Notes: a model not told the origin generated them from the sequence alone. A DNA stretch of 64,000 bases from Roseburia sp. CAG:10041_57 (GCA_001916965.1 MNTL01000051.1:54396-118395); one strand, 5' to 3'. Shown: positions 8,243 to 16,283, counted from the first letter of the stretch. Numbers and translations: made by a program.

Positions 8243-9562
8243 TTACAGACGTATTTCTACAAAAATAGCATAAATTGCCTTGATTGCAGCTTCGAAATCT
8301 TCATTGGATACGCCGATAATGATGTTCAACTCACTGGAACCCTGATCAATCATTCTGACATTTACATTGGCGTGTGCCAGTGCAGCAAAGATGCGGCCTG
8401 CTGTACCTCTGGTTGCTTTCATGCCACGTCCAACAACTGCAATCAGTGCCAGATCAGACTGAATATCAATATGATCCGGATTAACAGCTTTGCTGATACC
8501 GGATAGGACATTCTGCTCTTTTGCTTCAAATTCGGACTGATGTACCATTACACTTAATGTATCAATACCGGATGGCATATGCTCAAAAGAGATACCGTAC
8601 TCTTCAAATACCTGAAGTACCTTACGTCCAAAACCGATCTCAGAGTTCATCATGTCTTTTTCTATATTAATAGAAGCAAAGCCCTTCTTACCTGCAATAC
8701 CTGTAATGACATACTTGGATTTCTGGCAGGTGTTACCTACGATCCATGTACCCTCATCTTCCGGTGCGTTGGTATTCTTGATATTGATAGGGATGCCTTC
8801 TTTTCTAACCGGGAAAATAGCATCTTCATGAAGTACGGTTGCACCCATGTAAGACAATTCACGCAATTCACTGTATGTAATGATATCAATTCCTTCCGGA
8901 TTCTTGATGATACGTGGATCTGCGATCTTAAAGCCGGATACATCTGTCCAGTTCTCATATACATCAGCCTGTACAGCCTTGGCTACGATAGAACCTGTGA
9001 TATCAGAACCACCTCTGGAAAAAGTCTTTACTACGCCGTCAGCCATAGCGCCGTAGAAACCTGGAATAACAGCTCTCTCTACATTCTCAAGTCTCTTGGA
9101 CAATAATTTCTGTGTCAGCTCTGCATCAAAGACACCAGCTTCATTGAAACGGATTGCTTCTGCTGGATCAACGAATTCATAGCCCAGATAATTTGCCATG
9201 ATAATACCGTTGAGATACTCTCCACGGCTGGCTGCATAGTTAGTTCCTGCCTTTTTCTTGAAATTATCAATAATTGTGTCAAATTCCTTAGTAAGATCCA
9301 GATCCAGATTCAGACCATCAATGATCTCCTGATAGCGCTTCTCGATCTGTGTCATTTCCTTCATGAAATCATGATCCTTCTCAGCCAGATCATAGCATCC
9401 ATAAAGCATATCTGTTACCTTTGTATCTCCATCATAGCGTTTACCCGGTGCGGATGGAACAACATACTTTCTGTTCTCATCTGCATGAATGATCTCACCT
9501 ACTTTTCTGAACTGCTCTGCGCTTGCCAGTGAGCTTCCACCGAATTTAACTACTTTCTTCAT
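8243..9562 (-). CDS. lysC: Aspartate kinase
   Basis: A 439-aa monofunctional aspartokinase, the first step of the aspartate family pathway (Lys, Thr, Met, diaminopimelate). It shows the N-terminal KFGGSS nucleotide motif, the catalytic FSRGGSDITGS segment, and two C-terminal ACT domains from about residue 290 (AGKKGFASINIEKDMM..., LALIAVVGRGMKATRGTAGRIFAAL...), where amino-acid feedback would act. It is the last gene of the ACT-hom-lysC operon, 40 bp after hom. A MITE is inserted directly at its stop codon without shortening the protein appreciably. The ribosome site is AAGGTAATTGGAA, slightly weak. Confidence 0.93.
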   Translation of the reverse strand: MKKVVKFGGSSLASAEQFRKVGEIIHADENRKYVVPSAPGKRYDGDTKVTDMLYGCYDLAEKDHDFMKEMTQIEKRYQEIIDGLNLDLDLTKEFDTIIDNFKKKAGTNYAASRGEYLNGIIMANYLGYEFVDPAEAIRFNEAGVFDAELTQKLLSKRLENVERAVIPGFYGAMADGVVKTFSRGGSDITGSIVAKAVQADVYENWTDVSGFKIADPRIIKNPEGIDIITYSELRELSYMGATVLHEDAIFPVRKEGIPINIKNTNAPEDEGTWIVGNTCQKSKYVITGIAGKKGFASINIEKDMMNSEIGFGRKVLQVFEEYGISFEHMPSGIDTLSVMVHQSEFEAKEQNVLSGISKAVNPDHIDIQSDLALIAVVGRGMKATRGTAGRIFAALAHANVNVRMIDQGSSELNIIIGVSNEDFEAAIKAIYAIFVEIRL

Positions 9563-9602
9563 TTTCCAATTACCTTACCTTTCCTTATTTTTCATACAGC
9601 CC

Positions 9603-10808
9603 TTAATTTTCAAAACGGATGCGATTGATTACGTTGCCCGCTTTCTTTGCACATTCCTCATATGCTTTCTCTGTCATTTCAGAAGTGATGAAACCTGTTT
9701 CCTCTTCTGCTACAGAATCTATGAATTCTACTTCACCGAAATTCTCTGTGATCTGTGCTCTGTCTGTTCCTTTTACTCTTACAAAGAAACGTCTTGTGAA
9801 ATCATCCATCGGTGAAATCTCCAGCTTGTCTTCCTCCCAGATGACCTGTACATGTTTGCCCAGATGTTTTGCACAATCAATGACATCTGCTACGACTGCA
9901 CTTGCTGTTGCAAGCTTACCGGCGCCTTTTCCATAATACATTGTATCACCTACCATATTACCGTGTACCAGAATTGCATTGAATACATTCTGTACTGCAT
10001 ATAATGGATTGTCAGCAGTTACCATAAAAGGAGCTACCATTGCATAATATTTTCCATCTATGCACTGGCTCTTGGCAAATAACTTAATTGTAGTACCAAG
10101 CTTCTTTGCATATGCAAAATCCATCCTGGTAATCTGTGTGATTCCCTCTACATACAGGTCTGCGAAATCCACATTCTTACCATATGCCAGTGATGTCAGA
10201 ATCGCAATCTTACGGCCTGCATCATATCCACATACATCAGCTTCCGGATTACGTTCAGCGTAGCCCTTCTCCTGTGCTCTTTTAAGCACTGTTTCAAAAT
10301 CTGCTCCCTCATTCTCCATCTTGGACAGGATATAGTTCGTTGTACCATTGAGAATACCTGTAATGGATTCTATATGCTCTTGTGCCAGAGAGGTGCATAA
10401 TGGTCTGATAATAGGAATACCGCCGCCTACACTTGCTTCAAAAAGATAACTGCAATGATGCTCCTGCGCAATCTTTAAAAGCTCTGCCCCATGCTTCTCT
10501 ACCAGCTCTTTGTTGGAAGTACATACGCTCTTGCCAAGCTCTAATGCGCGTCTGGTGAAATCATATGCCGGCTTCTCTCCACCCATCGTCTCGCAGATAA
10601 TAGATACTTCTTCATCATCCAGAATCGTATTCACATCATGCACCAGCACATCCTGTACCGGATCACCAGGAAATTCTCTCAGATCCAGAACATATTTTAC
10701 TTCGATTCTGTCTCCAAGCTTTCCCTGTATCACGGCACTGTTTCTAGTAAGTACCTCATATATACCGCTTCCGACTGTACCGTAACCAAATATCGCTGCT
10801 TTAATCAT
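9603..10808 (-). CDS. hom: Homoserine dehydrogenase
   Basis: A 401-aa NAD(P)-dependent enzyme converting aspartate semialdehyde to homoserine. The N-terminal Rossmann motif is FGYGTVGSG. The catalytic core contains the homoserine-dehydrogenase signature around GGGIPIIRPL, GTTNYILSKM and ERNPEADVCGYDAGRKIAILTSLAYG, with the substrate-binding Glu/Asp and Lys residues. The C-terminal region (about 335-401) is a short ACT-like regulatory tail. It lies between the ACT protein and aspartokinase, so the operon channels aspartate to threonine and methionine. GGAGATATGGA precedes the start. Confidence 0.95.
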   Translation of the reverse strand: MIKAAIFGYGTVGSGIYEVLTRNSAVIQGKLGDRIEVKYVLDLREFPGDPVQDVLVHDVNTILDDEEVSIICETMGGEKPAYDFTRRALELGKSVCTSNKELVEKHGAELLKIAQEHHCSYLFEASVGGGIPIIRPLCTSLAQEHIESITGILNGTTNYILSKMENEGADFETVLKRAQEKGYAERNPEADVCGYDAGRKIAILTSLAYGKNVDFADLYVEGITQITRMDFAYAKKLGTTIKLFAKSQCIDGKYYAMVAPFMVTADNPLYAVQNVFNAILVHGNMVGDTMYYGKGAGKLATASAVVADVIDCAKHLGKHVQVIWEEDKLEISPMDDFTRRFFVRVKGTDRAQITENFGEVEFIDSVAEEETGFITSEMTEKAYEECAKKAGNVINRIRFEN

Positions 10809-10853
10809 TCCATATCTCCTCTACTGTTTATATTCAGGGCTTATCCCTATTTA

Positions 10854-11297
10854 TCACTCTCTCGCCAGAACCTTCACACTATGTACGCCGTTCTTCTTCT
10901 CCATCTCCTGTATCATCTCTGATACATCTCCCGTTGCCGCCAGAATCTGAATACTCAGAGACAAGGATGCTATCCCGTTAATGGGAATGGACTGGTGAAT
11001 CGTCAATATATTTGCCTTGAATTCCGCTACTACCTTCAGTACATCTGACAGCAGCCCAGGTTCATCATTCATCTGACAGGATAACGTCAGCGTCGTTCCT
11101 TGTGCTGAATCATGGAATGGGAAAATATCATCTTTATATTTATAATAAGAGCTTCTGCTGATTCCGACCATATCCACTGCTTCCTGTACAGATGCAGCCT
11201 TCTGTGTATCAATCAGACGGTTTGCCTCGACTACCTTAAGCAGTACTTCCGGCAATGCTCCTTTCTTAACGACATAATATACGTTCGTCCCCTCCAT
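10854..11297 (-). CDS. ACT-domain protein, PheB/UPF0735 family
   Basis: A 147-aa small regulator-like protein. Residues 1-55 include a predicted helix-turn-helix-like segment (SVQEAVDMVGISRSSYYKYKDDIFPF). Residues 66-147 form an ACT domain (TLTLSCQMNDEPGLLSDVLKVVAEFKANILTIHQ), which typically binds an amino acid. Members are often labelled PheB or chorismate mutase from old annotation without good evidence. In many Firmicutes the family sits directly before hom, as here (45 bp), suggesting a role in sensing aspartate-family amino acids. The start at 11297 gives the family's usual length; the ribosome site GAGAGG is rather distant. Confidence 0.88.
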   Translation of the reverse strand: MEGTNVYYVVKKGALPEVLLKVVEANRLIDTQKAASVQEAVDMVGISRSSYYKYKDDIFPFHDSAQGTTLTLSCQMNDEPGLLSDVLKVVAEFKANILTIHQSIPINGIASLSLSIQILAATGDVSEMIQEMEKKNGVHSVKVLARE

Positions 11298-11340
11298 AAA
11301 ACTTTCGTACCTCTCATTTCTTGTTTCTCGCTCAAAGACA

Positions 11341-11408
11341 TTTGTGCGTCACTGTGATACATGATAGCATAACGCACAAAAAAGTGCAACACTTTTTATT
11401 GCACTTTT
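11341..11408. promoter_or_regulatory. Two adjacent inverted repeats in the ACT-hom-lysC promoter
   Basis: TTTGTGCGT/ACGCACAAA (11341-11349 and 11372-11380) spans the -10 region. AAAAGTGCAA/TTGCACTTTT (11380-11389 and 11399-11408) contains the -35 element. Their position suggests an operator or early leader structure for the operon, possibly with a terminator role for upstream transcription. The cognate regulator is unknown. Confidence 0.5.
11361..11389 (-). promoter_or_regulatory. SigA-type promoter of the ACT-hom-lysC operon
   Basis: On the minus strand TTGCAC and TATCAT are separated by exactly 17 nt, about 65 nt upstream of the ACT gene start. Confidence 0.65.
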
Positions 11409-11422
11409 CTATATGAAATGAC

Positions 11423-11450
11423 TTGCATTTCTATAACCAGAGATTATAAT
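11423..11450 (+). promoter_or_regulatory. Promoter of tRNA-Gly(CCC)
   Basis: TTGCAT, a 16-nt spacer and TATAAT end 30 nt before the tRNA. Confidence 0.65.
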
Positions 11451-11480
11451 AGTATTAACTTCATATTTTTATGTAAACAT

Positions 11481-11551
11481 GCAGATATAGTTCATCGGTA
11501 GAACGCTAGCTTCCCAAGCTGGAGAGACGGGTTCGATTCCCGCTATCTGCT
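11481..11551 (+). tRNA. tRNA-Gly (anticodon CCC)
   Basis: Acceptor GCAGATA/TATCTGC with discriminator T; anticodon loop TTCCCAA (CCC) on stem CTAGC/GCTGG with one T-G pair; T-arm CGGGTTCGATTCCCG. It is immediately followed by six T's that may terminate it. The 3' side carries element remnants. Confidence 0.93.
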
Positions 11552-11562
11552 TTTTTATTGCC

Positions 11563-11694
11563 ATGAAGTATCTTAGAGTGAATACTAATCCATATTGTAG
11601 CGGAATGAAAAATGCTATAAGTATTGATTACAAAGAAGTTGATAAAACGATTTGGATTCCCTGCAAACGCTGTACCAATAAGAATATTCTATAG
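11563..11694 (+). CDS. Possible 43-aa cysteine-containing small protein or gene remnant
   Basis: An open frame from ATG 11563 encodes 43 residues with Cys12 and a C-terminal WIPCKRC (Cys34-x-x-Cys37) resembling half a zinc ribbon. WxxCxxC followed by NK recalls the start of the cysteine-rich KTR proteins carried by Tn916-like conjugative elements, but this is a weak likeness. No convincing ribosome site is visible. It lies 11 bp after tRNA-Gly and before an integrase-like remnant, so a decayed mobile-element gene is at least as likely as a working gene. Confidence 0.3.
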   Translation: MKYLRVNTNPYCSGMKNAISIDYKEVDKTIWIPCKRCTNKNIL

Positions 11695-11764
11695 CAATAA
11701 TTTATATACATTTTGTTGTAAATGACCCTCTGATTGAAAATGAAACAAAGTCTGACAGAGGACT

Positions 11765-11836
11765 CAGACAGGAGAGAAAGTTGTCATTGATGTTTATAAT
11801 CATGTAATGGAAGAAAAAGAAGATGTCATCAGATAA
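11765..11836 (+). pseudogene. Remnant resembling the C-terminus of a tyrosine recombinase
   Basis: A stop-bounded frame encodes QTGEKVVIDVYNHVMEEKED and then VIR-stop. The segment VIDVYNHV matches the terminal pattern of phage/ICE integrases (xxxVYxHv followed by a charged helix), in which the Tyr is the catalytic nucleophile. Nothing of the upstream integrase remains in frame. Together with its location downstream of a tRNA gene this suggests a scar left by an integrated element. Confidence 0.4.
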
Positions 11837-11839
11837 ACA

Positions 11840-11883
11840 AAAGACATCAGAACCGTTGATTTTACAGCGTTTCTGATGTCTTT
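11840..11883 (-). terminator. Terminator of the six-tRNA operon
   Basis: AAAGACATCAGAA and TTCTGATGTCTTT form a 13-bp stem. On the minus strand it lies directly after tRNA-Lys and is followed by a T-rich tract. It may also stop transcription from the tRNA-Gly side. Confidence 0.8.
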
Positions 11884-11890
11884 ACCTTAG

Positions 11891-11963
11891 TGAGACATCC
11901 GGGATTCGAACCCGGGACAACTTGATTAAAAGTCAAGTGCTCTACCGACTGAGCTAATATCCC
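11891..11963 (-). tRNA. tRNA-Lys (anticodon UUU)
   Basis: Acceptor GGGATAT/ATGTCTC (two G-U pairs) with discriminator A; anticodon loop CTTTTAA (TTT); T-arm CCGGGTTCGAATCCCGG. Last gene of the tRNA operon. Confidence 0.95.
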
Positions 11964-12009
11964 ATATCTTTATTATATTTGTTAACTGCGCTCGTTGTAG
12001 AAAATCTAA

Positions 12010-12081
12010 CTGGGCTAGCTGGATTCGAACCAGCGAGTGCAGGAATCAAAATCCTGTGCCTTACCGCTTGGCGATAGCCCA
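12010..12081 (-). tRNA. tRNA-Gln (anticodon UUG)
   Basis: Acceptor TGGGCTA/TAGCCCA with discriminator G; anticodon loop TTTTGAT (TTG) on stem CAGGA/TCCTG; T-arm GCTGGTTCGAATCCAGC. The U1-A72 pair is typical of glutamine tRNAs. Confidence 0.95.
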
Positions 12082-12085
12082 ATAG

Positions 12086-12160
12086 GGTGGGTACAGGGAT
12101 TCGAACCCTGGGCCTTCAGAGCCACAATCTGACGCGCTAACCAACTGCGCTATACCCACC
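12086..12160 (-). tRNA. tRNA-His (anticodon GUG)
   Basis: Includes the extra G-1 opposite C73 typical of histidine tRNA; acceptor GTGGGTA/TACCCAC; anticodon loop TTGTGGC (GTG); T-arm CAGGGTTCGAATCCCTG. It is separated by only 4 nt from tRNA-Gln. Confidence 0.95.
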
Positions 12161-12189
12161 ATGTGAGATAAGGCAAAACTCAATCTCAA

Positions 12190-12263
<74 letters not shown>

Positions 12264-12312
12264 ATTTCATACACTAGGTATGTGCAAATGAGTTGGATCG
12301 TTTCATTTGCAG

Positions 12313-12383
12313 AGCGGGTGATGGGAATCGAACCCACGTATCCAGCTTGGAAGGCTGGTGTTCTACCATTGAACTACACCCGC
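12313..12383 (-). tRNA. tRNA-Gly (anticodon UCC)
   Basis: Acceptor GCGGGTG/CACCCGC with discriminator T; anticodon loop CTTCCAA (TCC) on stem CCAGC/GCTGG; T-arm GTGGGTTCGATTCCCAT. It is one of three glycine tRNAs in the window (CCC, UCC, GCC), together covering all glycine codons. Confidence 0.95.
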
Positions 12384-12409
12384 ATGTACGGTTGCTGTTT
12401 GATTTTGAA

Positions 12410-12484
<75 letters not shown>

Positions 12485-12607
12485 GTCTATGTAAAATCAA
12501 GAACTTTGTCTTGCTTACATTTCCTTGTCTCTCACAGCGACAAAAGTTATTATATATTAGTTCATCTCAATTGTCAACACTTTTTTTATTTTATTTTTCA
12601 AAAAGTT

Positions 12608-13090
12608 TTAATCGAGATAATTGAGAGTGAAATGAGCATCACCAGCATCGTCAATCTCCATTATTATATAGGAAGGTTTGCGATTCTCCTGTCTCGGAAA
12701 AGAAAGACTTCCCGGATTGATTGCTATGATGTCACTGTCTATCTCTATTACCGGCCTGTGGGTATGTCCATACATCACGATATCGGCGCCATGTGCAATG
12801 GCTTCCTGTTTCAGCATTTCATTACCCATTCCTATGTAATATCGATGACCGTGTGTTATCATAACACGATACTTACCTATTTGTAAAGTCTTTTCTGAAG
12901 GAAGTTCAGAAAAAAAATCATTATTGCCGCAAACCATCTCAACGGGGCAGCCTGCTGCCTCCTGAATCGTATATTCACTGCCTTCTACATCTCCAAGGTG
13001 GATCACCATATCCACCTTGCCGACCTTCTGCAATACTTTTAAATAATTCTCATTTCTATGATGTGTATCGCTCACGATCAATATTTTCAT
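12608..13090 (-). CDS. YfcE/MJ0936-type metallophosphoesterase
   Basis: 160 aa from the chosen start. The calcineurin-like metal-binding motifs are all present: SDTHHRN (Asp-x-His), HLGDVEGSE (GD), VCGNND (GNxD), ITHGHRY (GH) and YGHTHRP (GHxH). YfcE-type enzymes are small metal-dependent phosphodiesterases active on artificial or nucleotide-like substrates; the cellular role is unsettled. The start is placed at the ATG of MKILIVSDTHH; an in-frame ATG four codons upstream is almost fused to the AAAGG ribosome site. It follows the rdgB-type gene closely and is probably co-transcribed with it. Confidence 0.88.
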   Translation of the reverse strand: MKILIVSDTHHRNENYLKVLQKVGKVDMVIHLGDVEGSEYTIQEAAGCPVEMVCGNNDFFSELPSEKTLQIGKYRVMITHGHRYYIGMGNEMLKQEAIAHGADIVMYGHTHRPVIEIDSDIIAINPGSLSFPRQENRKPSYIIMEIDDAGDAHFTLNYLD

Positions 13091-13148
13091 ATTAATGACC
13101 ATGCCTTTCTGTAACCTGCAAACTTTGGCGGTCACACTATGTCCCTTT

Positions 13149-13763
13149 TTACATCTCTTTCATCAGTACAGTCTTCATTTCTTCCAATGCTTTGCCACGA
13201 TGACTGATTTTATTCTTTTCCTCCGGTGCAAGCTCTGCAGAATAGCAATGATACTCAGGCACATAGAAGATCGGATCATATCCGAATCCGTTCTCGCCTT
13301 TCTCCTCATATCCGATTCTGCCCTCTATCGTACCTCTGGTGACATGCTCGCTTCCATCCGGGCATACTGCCGCTATCACACAGACAAAGCGCGCAGTCCT
13401 CTTCTCATCTTCCACACCATCAAGTCTTTCGATCAGGTTCGCATTCTTAATATGATAGGATGTGTCTTCTCCCATATATCTTGCAGAATAAATTCCCGGC
13501 TCTTTATTCAGATAATCAATCTCAAGCCCTGAATCATCCGCAAGAACTACAGCCTGAATGCCTTTTTGCTGCGCTGCTGTCGCAACTGCTCTTGCCTTGA
13601 TCAGTGCATTTTCTTCAAAAGACTGTCCGTTTTCTTCTATATCTATATGAATATCTGCTTCTTTCATGGATTGGATTGGAAGCTTCATATCTGCAAGGAT
13701 CATCCTGATCTCTTTCATCTTCCCTTCATTACCTGTCGCAAAAATAATTCTATCTGCCTTCAT
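13149..13763 (-). CDS. rdgB: Non-canonical purine NTP pyrophosphatase (RdgB/HAM1)
   Basis: A 204-aa cytosolic house-cleaning enzyme hydrolysing ITP, dITP and XTP. The motifs FATGNEGKMKEI near the N-terminus, SFEENALIKARAV, LADDSGLEIDYL (metal-binding acidic residues) and GENGFGYDPIFYVPE with SHRGKAL at the C-terminus are those of the family. Several ATGs crowd the start; that at 13763 has GAGG six bases upstream and gives the usual length. It is in a row of minus-strand genes from the methyltransferase at 15979 down to the phosphoesterase. Confidence 0.93.
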   Translation of the reverse strand: MKADRIIFATGNEGKMKEIRMILADMKLPIQSMKEADIHIDIEENGQSFEENALIKARAVATAAQQKGIQAVVLADDSGLEIDYLNKEPGIYSARYMGEDTSYHIKNANLIERLDGVEDEKRTARFVCVIAAVCPDGSEHVTRGTIEGRIGYEEKGENGFGYDPIFYVPEYHCYSAELAPEEKNKISHRGKALEEMKTVLMKEM

Positions 13764-13801
13764 TTTCATCCTCATTTCTAATATGTACAAACTGCCACCT
13801 A

Positions 13802-14830
13802 TTATTCTGAAGTAAAATACGTTGACAAGACCTGCTTATACATATCTGTCAGTGCGTTGATAAGCTTTCTGTTCATATCATATTCTGTCTCAGGTCTGCC
13901 TGTTGCCGCCTGCTTCGTATAATAGAAGGTCATTGCCGCCGGAACGGATGCATCATGTATCAACGTATATTCCTCTCCTGCATCCATCACCTGAATTTCC
14001 AAAGCGCTGTATACACGGTTCATACTGTCTGTCATAACAGCTGCAAGGTCAACCCCTCCAAAATCCGGGATAAAATATCCTGCATTGCACAATGTCTCGA
14101 TCCTGTCCTGCCCGGCACCTTCCTCCACGCCAATGCCAAGCAGCATATCTGCATGTATCTGATTTGCAAAATCAACGACCTGCTGCTGTGAGTACTCTGT
14201 CTGCATCTGCCAGGTCTTATAGACCTTCATTCCATACGCTCCGGCTATTTTGTCCAGTTCCTGCATGTCCTGATTGACAAGTCTCTCTCTGTCTTTTAAC
14301 GGAACATAAATTACAGATACGATCTGATACTGGCTTCTAAGCGGCACAAAAGATACCACCAGCTGATTCTCTTCCAGGCTCAGTTCATAGCCATATGCAT
14401 CCTTACAGTACATCTCCAGGACAATGTCTTCCTGTTGCCTGTATACACCAACAGCATCCAGAATATTGGAATCTATCGTCACCAGAGAGCCCGACCCCAG
14501 ACAAGAGGCAGCGCCCTTCATGGTTACTACCAGTTTCTCCTCTACGAAGTCTTCCCTCACAGTTACATGGTCAGCGCTCAGTTTCTGTGTCAGCGGAAGT
14601 ATCAATTCTGATTGTGCCTTATCTTCTAATTCCACCTTCATATTATATCTGGCAACGCTTGTCTGTTCCTGTGGGGCATTGTCCTCTTGAAGCAGCACTA
14701 CACTATAGGAATCAAAATAGGCTTCATTCATTTTAAAAGTGACCATAACAGCACAGCTTACGACTGCAAATATAATTGTCCATATTACCGCATGTCTGTA
14801 TAACTTATCCTGTCCCAAATGACTGACCAT
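13802..14830 (-). CDS. Membrane-anchored protein with degenerate amidase_3-like fold
   Basis: 342 aa. A signal-anchor helix (about residues 14-32) precedes a Ser/Val-rich beta domain to about residue 165. The region after it follows the layout of N-acetylmuramoyl-L-alanine amidases: VNQDMQELDKIAGAYGMKVYKTW, then FANQIHADMLLGIGVEEG (compare AN..AD.fvSiHaN), then a closing VPAAMTFYYT segment and a terminal helix. The zinc ligands expected in an active amidase (HxxxD/E...H...E) are not recognisable, so it is probably a non-catalytic relative that binds peptidoglycan or a partner. That reading is inference. It sits 3 bp downstream of the rlmL-type gene and upstream of rdgB. Confidence 0.5.
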   Translation of the reverse strand: MVSHLGQDKLYRHAVIWTIIFAVVSCAVMVTFKMNEAYFDSYSVVLLQEDNAPQEQTSVARYNMKVELEDKAQSELILPLTQKLSADHVTVREDFVEEKLVVTMKGAASCLGSGSLVTIDSNILDAVGVYRQQEDIVLEMYCKDAYGYELSLEENQLVVSFVPLRSQYQIVSVIYVPLKDRERLVNQDMQELDKIAGAYGMKVYKTWQMQTEYSQQQVVDFANQIHADMLLGIGVEEGAGQDRIETLCNAGYFIPDFGGVDLAAVMTDSMNRVYSALEIQVMDAGEEYTLIHDASVPAAMTFYYTKQAATGRPETEYDMNRKLINALTDMYKQVLSTYFTSE

Positions 14831-14833
14831 AGC

Positions 14834-15979
14834 TTATGCCTTTCTGGGTGGCTTAGGTCCCTGGAACTGATAATAATATGTCTTCATCATACCGTTATAG
14901 ATCTTTCTGTTCTTATCGGCTTTTCTTCCGATGTCCTTCTGTGCATCTTCATAAGAAGTAATCAGATACAATGACCAGGTATCCAGAGCCTTGAAGCGCT
15001 CTCCAAGCTTACGGTAAAGTGGTGGAATATTGGCTTTTTCTTCCAGACGTTCACCATAGGGAGGATTCGTAATCAGGAATCCGTATTTATCTTCACTTGC
15101 AAGCTTCGCTACCGGCCGCTGTTCAAAATGCACAAGCTTCTCTACACCTGCAAGATGCGCGTTCTGACCTGCAATACGAACCATTTCTTCATCAATATCA
15201 TATCCATAGATATGTGTCTCTATGGACATATCCACCATGGAACGTGCTTCATCATATGCATCATCCCAGTATACCCTGGGCACTACCTGCTCCCATTTCA
15301 GGGCTGTGAATCCACGCTTCATGCCAGGCGCCATATTGGCAGCCATCATAGCAGCTTCTATAGGAATCGTGCCGCTTCCGCAGAAGGGATCTACCAGTAT
15401 TCTGTCCTCTCTCCAGGGAGTCAGCATGATCATGGCTGCTGCCAGGTTCTCTGCAATAGGAGCCTTGGCTGTAAATTTACGATAGCCACGCTTATGCAGG
15501 GAATCTCCTGTCGTATCCAGTCCTACAGTCACTTCGTCCTTCATCAGGAATACTCTGACAGGATAATTGGCTCCATCTTCCTTAAACCAGTTAATATGGT
15601 AGATATTCTTCAGGCGCTCTACCATTGCCTTTTTCATAATTGACTGAATATCCGATGGGGAGAACAGCCTGCTCTTAACACTGGCTGCCTTAGCTACCCA
15701 GAATCTGCCGTCAGCTGGTATGTATTCCTCCCAGGGAAGTGCCTTTGTATTTTCAAATAATTCGTCAAAGGTCTCTGCATGAAAGGTTCCTACTTTCACA
15801 AGGATTCTCTCAGCTGTCCTCAGACCGATATTTGCACGGCACACCGCCTCTTCATCGCCCAGGAAGGTTACACGTCCGTCTTCTACGAGCAGTACATCAT
15901 AACCCAGATCAATAATTTCTTTTTTTAATACGGCTTCCAGCCCAAAATGGCAGGGAGCTATCAACTCATATTTTCTCAT
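14834..15979 (-). CDS. THUMP-domain rRNA guanine-N2 methyltransferase (RlmL N-domain type)
   Basis: 381 aa. An N-terminal ferredoxin-like/THUMP RNA-binding region (residues 1-155; MRKYELIAPCHFGLEAVLKKEI) is followed by a Rossmann methyltransferase with DPFCGSGTIPIEAA (SAM motif I), YGYDIDEEMV and the catalytic ITNPPYGERL (NPPY, typical of N-methylation of a base amino group). The family (YpsC; N-terminal half of E. coli RlmL) makes m2G2445 in 23S rRNA. The length matches YpsC. It ends 3 bp before the next gene, so the two are likely coupled. Confidence 0.92.
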   Translation of the reverse strand: MRKYELIAPCHFGLEAVLKKEIIDLGYDVLLVEDGRVTFLGDEEAVCRANIGLRTAERILVKVGTFHAETFDELFENTKALPWEEYIPADGRFWVAKAASVKSRLFSPSDIQSIMKKAMVERLKNIYHINWFKEDGANYPVRVFLMKDEVTVGLDTTGDSLHKRGYRKFTAKAPIAENLAAAMIMLTPWREDRILVDPFCGSGTIPIEAAMMAANMAPGMKRGFTALKWEQVVPRVYWDDAYDEARSMVDMSIETHIYGYDIDEEMVRIAGQNAHLAGVEKLVHFEQRPVAKLASEDKYGFLITNPPYGERLEEKANIPPLYRKLGERFKALDTWSLYLITSYEDAQKDIGRKADKNRKIYNGMMKTYYYQFQGPKPPRKA

Positions 15980-16036
15980 AACCTTATATTACATTCATAT
16001 ACAAAATGCGTCAATTAAAAAATATCCATTCACAGC

Positions 16037-16062
16037 AAAAAGGGCGGCTTCAAAAGCCGCCC
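16037..16062 (-). terminator. Terminator of the Asn-rich protein gene
   Basis: A 9-bp GC-rich stem GGGCGGCTT/AAGCCGCCC with a 3-nt loop, followed on the minus strand by five T's. Confidence 0.85.
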
Positions 16063-16070
16063 CGTACCAG

Positions 16071-16283
16071 TTAGAATTTGCTGCTGTTGTTGGAATTGTT
16101 ACGGCAGTTCTGCTGGTTGTTGCTGTCTTCGTATTCATTTCTGGAGTTCTGAGAATTCTGGGAGTTCTTGGAATCCTGATAATTCTTGGAATTCTGAGAA
16201 TTGGTTGAATTCTGGGAGTTGTTCTTTGTGCTGTTATTGCACTGGTTGTTCTGATTCTGCTCGTCCTTATAATTGTTAGACAT
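16071..16283 (-). CDS. Low-complexity Asn/Ser/Gln-rich small protein
   Basis: 70 aa, over half Asn and Ser, built from SQN/NSQNS-type repeats with acidic and Lys residues and two cysteines (15 and 60). It is a real gene: GGAGG seven bases before the ATG, a strong terminator 9 bp after the stop, and no overlapping alternative. There is no membrane segment, signal or known domain. It should be disordered, highly polar and heat-stable. A spore-associated role is possible by analogy with other small polar proteins of spore formers, but nothing in the sequence proves it. Confidence 0.75.
   Translation of the reverse strand: MSNNYKDEQNQNNQCNNSTKNNSQNSTNSQNSKNYQDSKNSQNSQNSRNEYEDSNNQQNCRNNSNNSSKF

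Noticed and set aside
8579..9106. 175-codon plus-strand frame
   Set aside because: Antisense to aspartokinase; no ribosome site.
9563..9602. Lysine riboswitch or T-box before aspartokinase
   Set aside because: Only 40 nt separate hom and aspartokinase, and the operon leader before the ACT gene is too short and lacks the conserved elements.
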